From the NCBI GenBank assembly GCA_964577195.1, contig CAZNYF010000161.1:1-6408 (forward strand): DNA of 6,408 nucleotides, written 5' to 3'. The notes beneath the pieces are model-generated. The model was given only the letters and a program-made list of their open reading frames with translations, did no database searches and was not told the DNA's origin. Source of the DNA: HyVt-560 sp964577195. Lineage in GTDB: Bacteria; Pseudomonadota; Gammaproteobacteria; UWMA-0217. The position numbers and the translations under genes were made by a program. Of the stretch, positions 1 through 4,945 are shown piece by piece. Within the stretch, counting starts at the first letter, position 1. The number at the start of each line of letters is the position of its first letter.

Positions 1-1
1 C

Positions 2-703
2 AAGGAAGAAGAGTCAACCAATATCAGTCTCGGTTTTACCGCAGATATTGGCGATAACACGACCCTGACCATTGATGCTTACCAGATCGCAGTGGATGAC
101 CGGATTTACCGTACCGGTGATATCGCCGTGCCAGGAACTACTAATACCATTTCGTTCTACACCAATGCATTGGATGTTGAGCATACCGGTATTGATCTGG
201 TGCTGACCTCTGCAACGGACTGGTCTGACCATGCCAGCACCGATTGGACCCTGGCGTTTGGTTACAACGAGATTGATGTCGTTAACCAAAAGCTGGTGGG
301 TGGTGTACAACCGGTGAGCGATGGTCTGGTTGAGGATATTGAGAATAACTATCCCAATGAGCGTTTTGTACTGACCGCCAACACACACTTCGGAGATAAA
401 TGGAGTTTTCTGGCTCGGGCTAACTACTACGGCGCGCATTTCGATGAACGTGGCAGAATTGGCGCAGCAACCGACCCCAGTGCGGAAATTGGCTCGACTA
501 TCTACTTTGATTTTGAAGCAACGCGAGAGATTAATGAGAACTGGAAAGTCAGCCTAGGTGCGATCAATATCTTCGATGAGTTTGTCGATGAAGTTGGCCC
601 ACCGAATGCTAACCGCTTAAGTGTTGGTCTACAGTACCCGCGTCGGAGTGCTGCCAATTACGAAGGTGGATCCTGGTATCTCAGAACTGCTTATCGTTTT
701 TAG
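2..703 (+). CDS. TonB-dependent outer-membrane receptor, C-terminal part (5' end outside window)
   Basis: The frame is open from base 2 to the TAG at 701-703, giving the last 233 residues of a larger protein. The text reads as alternating amphipathic beta strands (for example ISLGFTADIGDNTTLTIDAY, then FVLTANTHFGDKWSFLARAN, then WKVSLGAINIFDEF) and closes with YLRTAYRF. A C-terminal aromatic residue of this kind is the usual BAM-recognition signal of outer-membrane barrels, and the 'GAINIFDE' strand near the end is typical of TonB-dependent receptors. Such proteins import siderophores, cobalamin or glycans using TonB-ExbBD energy. The plug domain and the TonB box lie upstream of the window, so the substrate cannot be inferred. 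A strong terminator follows, so this is the last gene of its transcription unit. An ATG at 92 lies in frame but is internal. The family call is confident; the substrate is unknown. Confidence 0.88.
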   Translation, partial: KEEESTNISLGFTADIGDNTTLTIDAYQIAVDDRIYRTGDIAVPGTTNTISFYTNALDVEHTGIDLVLTSATDWSDHASTDWTLAFGYNEIDVVNQKLVGGVQPVSDGLVEDIENNYPNERFVLTANTHFGDKWSFLARANYYGAHFDERGRIGAATDPSAEIGSTIYFDFEATREINENWKVSLGAINIFDEFVDEVGPPNANRLSVGLQYPRRSAANYEGGSWYLRTAYRF

Positions 704-718
704 GAGGATATACTTTCA

Positions 719-736
719 GGCGTAACAGATTACGCC
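719..736 (+). other. Short hairpin after the receptor gene
   Basis: GGCGTAA (719-725) pairs perfectly with TTACGCC (730-736) around a CAGA loop, only 15 bases past the receptor stop codon. There is no T-tract directly behind it. It stands just upstream of the main terminator hairpin and may protect the 3' end of the transcript or act as a tandem terminator element; that role is inferred. Confidence 0.5.
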
Positions 737-743
737 TTAACAG

Positions 744-775
744 AAAAAGCCGGTCGTTCTGCGACCGGCTTTTTT
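744..775 (+). terminator. Intrinsic terminator of the receptor gene
   Basis: A perfect 13-bp stem is formed by 744-756 (AAAAAGCCGGTCG) and 762-774 (CGACCGGCTTTTT) with a 5-base loop. It is GC-rich at the top and ends in a run of six T (770-775), giving the classic rho-independent form. The A-tract on the left arm means it could also stop transcription arriving from the other side. Confidence 0.92.
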
Positions 776-1173
776 ATTGATGCAGAATTAATTGTTAGCG
801 ACGCCCTTAATAATCCAATCTCCAACTCTACTCATACATCAGAGTTTCACGCTAGGCTTATTAAATATCAGAAATGTTTCTCACAGGATAATAGAAGCCT
901 TTTAAAATCATTTTATCCAAAATATTATGAGTGTTTTCGGTAAATCCTCCGGGGTTCTAAGCGTGGTATGTAGCGGAAGATTGATCGCGCAGGAAGGGAG
1001 ATCCAATACGGCAGTGTTTGTCGCATCAACGGATTGCTATAAGGAAAGACCCTGATTTTTTTGACGAAAATCAACGCATCTAAATCGGGAGTTTTTGAGT
1101 GTGAAAAGTATATATTCGTCAACATAAATTACGGCATAATGGCGAAAATCGACAAACTATCAAGGATTACTCT
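776..1173. other. Gene-poor intergenic region
   Basis: About 400 bases without a convincing gene. A 66-codon reading frame on the minus strand (925-1125) gives a basic peptide that I do not recognise and that has no clear ribosome-binding site, so I do not call it. Around 1053-1073 there is a small AT-rich stem (TGATTTT with AAAATCA). The right end must hold the promoter of the next gene: CATAAT at 1135-1140 is a candidate -10 box, but no good -35 box stands at the right distance. Confidence 0.5.
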
Positions 1174-1422
1174 ATGAAATTTACCCAGCAAATCATCGAT
1201 GATATTGAAATGCTATCTCGGTTTAAATTGTCAACCATGCAGGAAGGCATAAAAGTACACCATGATGCCGCTGCCCCCATCAAACAAGCCGCAAACAGAT
1301 TACATACGAAGGGTTTAATTACTCAACAAGACGGCGGCTATTTAACACATGCAGGCATTGAAGCTGCTGAGCATGCAGAAAAAGTATTTAGTATTTTGAG
1401 CGAAGGACTGGTTCAAGGGTAG
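1174..1422 (+). CDS. TIGR02647-type small conserved protein
   Basis: An 82-residue protein that matches my recollection of the TIGR02647 family, small conserved proteins of Gammaproteobacteria of about 75-85 residues. The recognisable parts are an N-terminal 'F(T)..(I/L)..(I/L)E(M/V)L..F' stretch, then 'MQEGIKVHH' (residues 22-30), then 'A.RLHTKGLITQQDGGYLT' (41-59) and 'AAEHAEKVFSIL' (69-80). The middle resembles a small winged-helix fold, with a helix followed by a beta-wing (GLITQQDGGYLT), so nucleic-acid binding is plausible but not shown; I know of no established function. The ATG at 1174 follows AAGGA (1162-1166) at 7 bases, which supports this start. The gene appears to stand alone: no partner overlaps it, and the next gene has its own promoter. 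Confidence 0.85.
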   Translation: MKFTQQIIDDIEMLSRFKLSTMQEGIKVHHDAAAPIKQAANRLHTKGLITQQDGGYLTHAGIEAAEHAEKVFSILSEGLVQG

Positions 1423-1533
1423 CTATGTCGTCAAGATTATGGTCGACCAGGTGGGTCAAGAGAGGTGCAGATTCATACAATGAATAAGTGCAATTCCTAA
1501 AGTCACCTGATTTAGCGTGAGATGCGTTATAAA

Positions 1534-1562
1534 TTGACTGCATTGCCATCATTGCCTACAAT
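1534..1562 (+). promoter_or_regulatory. Sigma70-type promoter of the first toxin-antitoxin locus
   Basis: TTGACT (1534-1539) and TACAAT (1557-1562) are separated by exactly 17 bases, each one base from consensus. Transcription would begin near 1569, about 27 bases before the antitoxin ATG. This is the best promoter match in the window and indicates the antitoxin is still expressed although its toxin is broken. Confidence 0.75.
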
Positions 1563-1564
1563 GA
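1549..1564. promoter_or_regulatory. Candidate autoregulatory operator over the -10 box
   Basis: TCATTG (1549-1554) and CAATGA (1559-1564) form a perfect inverted repeat around CCTA, covering the -10 box. FitA- and VapB-like antitoxins repress their own promoter by binding inverted repeats here, so position and symmetry fit. A 6-bp arm is short and could arise by chance. Confidence 0.4.
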
Positions 1565-1595
1565 CGCTTAGCTGATTATTAAGGTTGATACAGAC

Positions 1596-1847
1596 ATGGC
1601 AAGCCTGAGCATCCGAAATCTTCCAGATAAAGTACATACTGCCCTGCGTGTTCGAGCTGCTCAGTCTGGTTGTAGCATGGAATCGGAGGCGCGTAGTATT
1701 CTTGCCGAGACTTGCTTGCCGGAGCCTGAGGTGCGGGATTTTTCGCAGCTTCAATTACTGGTAGATGAGCTTTATCAACAGAAAAAGCCATCTCACGTGA
1801 TTGATGACCTGATTGCCGAGCGTCGTGCAGAGGCTAAATACGAATGA
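1596..1847 (+). CDS. FitA-like ribbon-helix-helix antitoxin (VapB type)
   Basis: An 83-residue protein. The N-terminus (MASLSIRNLPDKVHTALRVR) matches the FitA-like ribbon-helix-helix fold: a short beta strand (residues 2-7), then helix 1 ('DKVHTALRVRAAQSG', about 11-25) and helix 2 ('SMESEARSILAETC', about 27-40). The strand pairs in a dimer and contacts DNA. The C-terminal half (about 45-83) is predicted to wrap the PIN toxin and block its active site. Its TGA stop overlaps the toxin ATG in the sequence ATGA (1844-1847), the usual translational coupling of such operons. The ribosome-binding site is weak (AAGG at 1581-1584, 11 bases from the ATG). The toxin downstream is frameshifted, so this is probably an orphan antitoxin that still represses its own promoter and might neutralise a related toxin elsewhere. 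Confidence 0.85.
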   Translation: MASLSIRNLPDKVHTALRVRAAQSGCSMESEARSILAETCLPEPEVRDFSQLQLLVDELYQQKKPSHVIDDLIAERRAEAKYE

Positions 1848-2250
1848 TTCAAACGGGCGTTGTTCTCGATGCTTCGGCGTTACTGGCGTATATGTTTCAA
1901 GAAACCGGACATGAGTAGTTGCTGGTTATCTTAACGAGAGTTGTATTTCCAGTGTAAACTTGCTGGAAATAGCTTCACGGCTTAGCAGAGACGGCCTGCC
2001 TCCCGAGCCTGTTTTAGAGATGATCCACACACTGGGTATTTCTGTTGTTCCATTCGCACTAAAACATATCTCTTCCTCTGCCTCCTTAACCACCAAGGTA
2101 AAACAATACGGACTTTCCATGGCGGATAGAGTTTGCCTTGGACTTGGGTGTGATTTAGACCTTCCTGTGCTCACCGGCGATAAAATTTGGGCAGAGATTG
2201 GGCTAGAAACAGAAGTTATATTGTTTAGACATTCTAAATCTGAGCACTAG
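1844..2250 (+). pseudogene. PIN-domain toxin (VapC/FitB type), broken by a one-base frameshift
   Basis: The frame from the ATG at 1844 reads 24 residues, beginning MIQTGVVLDASALLAY and ending ETGHE, then meets TAG at 1916-1918. From 1918 the protein continues in the next frame (VAGYLNESCISSVNLLEIAS...) to the TAG at 2248-2250. The open span is 407 bases; restoring one base gives 136 codons including the stop, so a single deletion explains the break, and the 135-residue product would be normal for the family. The four acidic residues expected in PIN ribonucleases are all present across the two frames: D in VLDASAL, E in NLLEIAS, D in MADRVC and D in LTGDKIW. The toxin would cleave RNA (tRNA or rRNA in characterised VapCs). 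No slippery heptamer precedes the stop, so programmed frameshifting is unlikely. A sequencing error remains possible. Confidence 0.85.
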
Positions 2251-2387
2251 TGCGGTGTCCGATTCAAAGTGTGGGTTTTTATATCGGCGCGGTAATTTGG
2301 CACCAATAGTTGCTAAGCTTGGTATAAAAGTTGATAGTTAAAGTTCGTTCCTCTCTACGCTGTGTTTTCCCATTGATTTTGGCCGTT

Positions 2388-2552
2388 GAGGCTGTAGAAA
2401 AACCTAAGGGTATATTTGGTTTTAACAATTTCGTGGCGGAGAGTTAGCTAAAAATAATCCGCTGAGTTAAATGCCATTTATATTCACGTAGGAACGCATA
2501 AATTGGACAGTTTTTAACCAAAATTTGTGGCTCTAGGTTTTCCTACAGCCTC
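2388..2552. mobile_element. MITE-like element or IS remnant with 18-bp terminal inverted repeats
   Basis: GAGGCTGTAGAAAAACCT (2388-2405) and AGGTTTTCCTACAGCCTC (2535-2552) are inverted copies with one mismatch in 18. A second, subterminal inverted match (TTTGGTT at 2415-2421, AACCAAA at 2516-2522) lies inside them, so the whole 165 bp can fold back on itself. The interior has stops in every frame and holds no transposase. Length, AT-rich interior and nested inverted repeats fit a non-autonomous transposable element or the collapsed ends of an IS. Target duplication is unclear: CGTT occurs just outside the left arm (2384-2387) and at 2552-2555, overlapping the last base of the right arm. MFS transporter similarity begins at or very near the right arm, which suggests insertion into or next to that gene. 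The flank 2251-2387 shows no gene. The inverted repeat is observed; the mobile nature is inferred. Confidence 0.5.
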
Positions 2553-3051
2553 GTTAGGCTACGATCATCTCGGCCCACGCCGAACGCGCTACAGCCGTAT
2601 CCGACTCTGGGGTTCCATCGGTTTTATTCTGGCGGTGACAGGCATTGGCTACTGGCTGGAAATAGGCAGTATTAATATACTGCCATTTATCGTTGTCAGC
2701 TCTGGGCTCTGGGCGTGGTAGCGGAGATCGGAGTTTTTCTCGCCGATGGTTGAAAGCCTACCAATACTAATCATCGCGCAAACCATGCACGCTGCGAGCT
2801 ACGGGTTATTCCATGCATCTGCAATGGAATTGCTCCAACACTTCTTCCCCGGCAGATTGCAAGGGCGTGGTCAGGCGCTATATGCAGGTATTGGCTTCGG
2901 AGTTGGAAGCTCACTCGGCAGCCTATTTGCGGGATATGTCTGGACAGGTTTAGGCTCATCCTGGGCCTATTATTTCGGCTCAATCATGTGCGTCATTGCG
3001 CTGATGCTTAGTTGGGTTGTCTATATTTCTCAAGTTGAAAGGAAAGAGTAA
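2527..3051 (+). pseudogene. MFS transporter remnant (HcaT/MFS_1-like type), N-terminally truncated and internally deleted
   Basis: Three pieces of one transporter are visible. Piece A (about 2553-2696) includes YSRIRLWGSIGFILAV, a hallmark of the MFS_1-like/HcaT group. Piece B (about 2697-2747, another frame) reads QLWALGVVAEIGVFLADG, normally found further along the same proteins. Piece C (2746-3051, frame of A) runs from MVESLPILIIAQTMHAASYG through LFHASAMELLQHFF and the last membrane helices to the TAA at 3049-3051. Compared with my memory of the family (about 380-400 residues), roughly the first 100 residues, a block between A and B, and a shorter block between B and C are gone. Frame A stops at TAG 2719-2721, and frame B soon after 2750. 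The intact protein would be a 12-helix inner-membrane transporter, in characterised cases for aromatic acids such as 3-phenylpropionate. This copy cannot work. The 2527 left limit is only where the frame has no stop. Confidence 0.82.
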
Positions 3052-3080
3052 AATAGACCAAATGCTTCATGTCGTGGCGC

Positions 3081-3110
3081 TTGCTTCTAGGTAGAATTCC
3101 AGTGTACACT
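3081..3110 (+). promoter_or_regulatory. Likely promoter of the second toxin-antitoxin operon
   Basis: TTGCTT (3081-3086) and TACACT (3105-3110) stand 18 bases apart, a modest sigma70 match. The -10 box lies inside a perfect palindrome, as expected for an autorepressed toxin-antitoxin promoter. Initiation near 3117 would leave a leader of about 20 bases before the ATG at 3139. Confidence 0.4.
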
Positions 3111-3114
3111 GGAA
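3097..3114. promoter_or_regulatory. Perfect 18-bp palindromic operator of the second toxin-antitoxin operon
   Basis: TTCCAGTGTACACTGGAA is identical to its reverse complement. It lies 25 bases before the antitoxin ATG. A further half-site, CAGTGTA, repeats at 3115-3121 (also at 3100-3106 inside the palindrome), suggesting a second, weaker dimer site. Ribbon-helix-helix antitoxins bind such symmetrical sites, so the VapB-like protein encoded immediately downstream is the likely ligand; that link is inferred from position. Confidence 0.7.
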
Positions 3115-3138
3115 CAGTGTAAAACGTAAGTGGACGCA

Positions 3139-3372
3139 ATGAGAAATATTACTTTAAGCGCTGATGGCAGCCTCATTGAAGCGGCACGAAATAAAGCGCA
3201 ACAAAAGAACACCACCCTGAATGCGGAGTTTCGCAAATGGTTGGCTAGTTATACCTTGAGTGATAAAGAGACGAATCGCAGGATTAATTCCTATCGTGAG
3301 TTCATGTTAGAACTTTCCGACATTTCAACCGGTGGTAAGAAATATACTCGGGATGAAATGAATGAACGCTAA
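3139..3372 (+). CDS. Ribbon-helix-helix-like antitoxin of a VapBC-type pair
   Basis: From the ATG at 3139 the product has 77 residues. The start MRNITLSADGSLIEAARNKA and the following 'TTLNAEFRKWLASY' (residues 25-38) give the beta strand-helix-helix pattern of ribbon-helix-helix antitoxins ('NITLS' strand, helix about 9-22, helix about 26-38). The charged C-terminal tail (about 40-77, ending TRDEMNER) is expected to fold onto the toxin. A GTG at 3130 is in frame and would add three residues. I prefer the ATG because family members usually begin directly with M-(R/K)-N-(I/V)-T-L and the GTG has no better ribosome-binding site. The stop (TAA 3370-3372) overlaps the toxin start by 11 bases, so the two are translationally coupled. 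It should neutralise the toxin and repress the operon through the upstream palindrome. It is not closely similar to the FitA-like antitoxin at 1596, so the two loci are not duplicates. Confidence 0.8.
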   Translation: MRNITLSADGSLIEAARNKAQQKNTTLNAEFRKWLASYTLSDKETNRRINSYREFMLELSDISTGGKKYTRDEMNER

Positions 3373-3793
3373 AAAGTTCTTTCTTGATACGAATATTATT
3401 GCTTATACATTTGATGAAACCGCAGAAAAAAAACAAGCAATAGCGCAACAGCTGCTAGAACGAGCATTTAAAAAAGAAGGAGTTATTAGCTATCAGGTTA
3501 TCCAGGAATTTATGAATCTGGCGCTAAGAAAGTTTAAGCCGCCCATGACTAATATTCAGGCTAAACGCTACCTGGAAGAAGTTTTACTACCCATTTGCGA
3601 TTATTATCCTGTTGATGCTTTTTACAAACGGGGGTTGGATATCCAAAACCGGTGGAAATTTAGTTGGTATGACTCATTAATTGTCACTGCTGCTCTGGAA
3701 TCAGGCTGCGATGTACTTTATACCGAAGACCTGCAACATGCTCAAAACATAGAAACACTAACAGTTTGGAATCCTTTTCTGGACAGCAATTGA
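3362..3793 (+). CDS. PIN-domain ribonuclease toxin (VapC family), intact
   Basis: A 143-residue PIN-domain protein of normal VapC length. The acidic active-site set is complete: D9 in FFLDTNIIAY, E49 in VIQEFMNLALRK, D104 in WYDSLIVTAALE and D123 (with E122) in LYTEDLQH. These residues coordinate Mg2+/Mn2+ for RNA cleavage in characterised members. The overall pattern ('FLDTN..AY' start, 'ISYQV.QEF.N' helix, 'SWYDSLI' and 'DVLYTEDLQ') resembles PIN toxins annotated as DNA- or RNA-binding PIN proteins in proteobacteria. The ATG at 3362 overlaps the antitoxin by 11 bases and follows a GGGATGAA stretch that can serve as ribosome-binding site. The target RNA cannot be read from sequence. No disruption is seen, so this is the live toxin-antitoxin module of the window, in contrast to the broken one at 1844. 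Confidence 0.88.
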   Translation: MNAKKFFLDTNIIAYTFDETAEKKQAIAQQLLERAFKKEGVISYQVIQEFMNLALRKFKPPMTNIQAKRYLEEVLLPICDYYPVDAFYKRGLDIQNRWKFSWYDSLIVTAALESGCDVLYTEDLQHAQNIETLTVWNPFLDSN

Positions 3794-3808
3794 ACTATTC
3801 ATAGAAAG

Positions 3809-3831
3809 ACCTTACCAAGGTTTCCTACTTT
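3809..3831 (+). terminator. Weak candidate terminator after the toxin gene
   Basis: ACCTT (3809-3813) pairs with AAGGT (3817-3821) around ACC and can be extended by a G-T and an A-T pair; a T-rich but interrupted stretch (TTTCCTACTTTT) follows. The stem is short, so termination would be inefficient at best, and some read-through into the next gene is possible. Confidence 0.25.
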
Positions 3832-3859
3832 TCATAATTTAAGACTTAAGGAATAGAAA

Positions 3860-4813
3860 ATGGCTGGAGCAAGTCTACTAACCTTACTGGATGATATTGC
3901 CACTTTGATGGATGATGTCGCGATCCTAACCAAAGTTGCTGCTAAAAAAACGGCAGGAGTATTAGGAGATGATTTGGCATTGAATGCCGAGCAAGTCTCA
4001 GGCGTACGTGCCGAACGTGAGTTGCCGGTAGTCTGGGCAGTTGCCAAAGGTTCCTTTCTTAATAAATTAATTTTGGTGCCTGCCGCCCTTGCCATTAGTG
4101 CTTTTATTCCTTGGCTTATCACACCCTTACTCATGCTAGGCGGCGCATTTTTGTGTTATGAAGGCTTTGAGAAAATATCACATAAGTTTTTTCACGCTAA
4201 AGAGGCTGATGAGCTTAAGCGTACTGAAAAATTAAAAGCAGTGAGCGACCCAGATGTGGATATGGTTGCTTTTGAAAAGGATAAAATAAAAGGTGCAATT
4301 CGTACTGATTTTATCCTTTCAGCAGAAATTATTGTCATTGTATTAGGGACAGCTAAAGACGCGCCCTTTGCCACGCAGGTAGTGGTTGTTTCACTGTTGG
4401 CTTTTCTGATTACTGTTTTTGTCTACGGTTTAGTTGCTGGTGTGGTAAAAATGGATGATGCAGGTTTACACTTGCTCAAAGCCCAGGCAAAAAATAGCTG
4501 GGGGAGTTTTAAACGCTTTATTGGTAAGGCCTTGTTGCTGATAGCCCCCAAGCTCATGAAGACACTCACGGTTGTAGGAACAATCGCCATGTTTTTGGTT
4601 GGCGGAGGTATTCTTTTGCACGGCATCCCTCAAGCCCACGGTCTATTGGAAACGATTGAAACGGCTGTTAGCCAGTTAGGTGGAATAGGCGAGGTTCTTG
4701 TCGTGATTACCCCCACGTTGGTCAACGGGCTGTTTGGTGTGGTGGCTGGCGGTCTTCTTGTGCTGATTATATCATTTGGGTCAGGTGTTTTTAGACGATT
4801 TAAAAATACTTGA
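3860..4813 (+). CDS. yedI: DUF808 family inner-membrane protein (YedI-like)
   Basis: A 317-residue protein, close to the roughly 305 residues of E. coli YedI. The N-terminus (MAGASLLTLLDDIATLMDDV) and the following 'KKTAGVLGDDLALNAEQVSG' (residues 29-48) are signatures of DUF808, as is 'GGAFLCYEGFEK' (94-105). Hydrophobic stretches at about 70-100, 150-163, 174-197, 234-256 and 278-308 indicate a polytopic inner-membrane protein; the segment at about 105-148 is highly charged and probably cytoplasmic. No biochemical activity is established for the family as far as I know. The start has a good ribosome-binding site (TAAGGA, 3847-3852, 7 bases from the ATG), and CATAAT at 3833-3838 is a possible -10 box without a convincing -35. 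It lies 66 bases after the toxin-antitoxin pair and 132 before the permease, so it may be its own unit. The gene symbol reflects family resemblance only. Confidence 0.9.
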   Translation: MAGASLLTLLDDIATLMDDVAILTKVAAKKTAGVLGDDLALNAEQVSGVRAERELPVVWAVAKGSFLNKLILVPAALAISAFIPWLITPLLMLGGAFLCYEGFEKISHKFFHAKEADELKRTEKLKAVSDPDVDMVAFEKDKIKGAIRTDFILSAEIIVIVLGTAKDAPFATQVVVVSLLAFLITVFVYGLVAGVVKMDDAGLHLLKAQAKNSWGSFKRFIGKALLLIAPKLMKTLTVVGTIAMFLVGGGILLHGIPQAHGLLETIETAVSQLGGIGEVLVVITPTLVNGLFGVVAGGLLVLIISFGSGVFRRFKNT

Positions 4814-4945
4814 ATATTCGTTTTCACACCCTATGTTCAGCGGGGAAATAGAAGGCGGATGTTTTATTCATTGGCTTCAGTAACAAGATGAGAGCCTAAT
4901 GCCCGGCCTTCCAAAAACACTAACAAAAGAGCGAACTCCCTAAAA
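4814..4945. other. Leader region of the permease gene
   Basis: This stretch carries no gene. An imperfect hairpin can form between CATTGGCT (4869-4876) and AGCCTAATG (4893-4901), with one bulged base and a 16-base loop. There is no strong terminator after the DUF808 gene, so read-through is possible. No Shine-Dalgarno sequence stands at the usual distance from the permease ATG: CTCCCTAAAA directly precedes it, and the nearest purine run (AAAAGAG) is about 15 bases away. Confidence 0.35.

Noticed and set aside
925..1125. A 66-codon reading frame on the minus strand.
   Set aside because: No recognisable family, no ribosome-binding site and no sensible neighbour; a frame of this length is expected by chance.
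1471..1485. ATTCAT-ACA-ATGAAT hairpin after the TIGR02647-type gene.
   Set aside because: A purely AT stem of six pairs without a T-tract is too weak to call a terminator.
1913..1925. Possible programmed -1 frameshift joining the two halves of the first toxin.
   Set aside because: A -1 shift would join the frames, but there is no slippery heptamer and no obvious downstream structure; VapC-type toxins are not known to use frameshifting.
1945..1970. ATTTCCAG ... CTGGAAAT inverted repeat that shares TTCCAGTGTA with the palindrome at 3097-3114.
   Set aside because: It lies inside the toxin pseudogene, in text encoding a conserved PIN-domain segment (SSVNLLEIA), so coding constraint and chance explain it better than a second operator.
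2244..2270. GCACTAGTGC palindrome followed by GGTGTCCGATTCAAAG, which looked like a possible IS end.
   Set aside because: No inverted partner of this sequence occurs elsewhere in the window, and the palindrome has no loop or T-tract to act as a terminator.
2553..2559. GTTAGGC, which resembles an integron attC core site (GTTRRRY).
   Set aside because: No matching inverse core site or attC-type hairpin is found near it, and the toxin-antitoxin genes carry their own promoters without cassette-like spacing.
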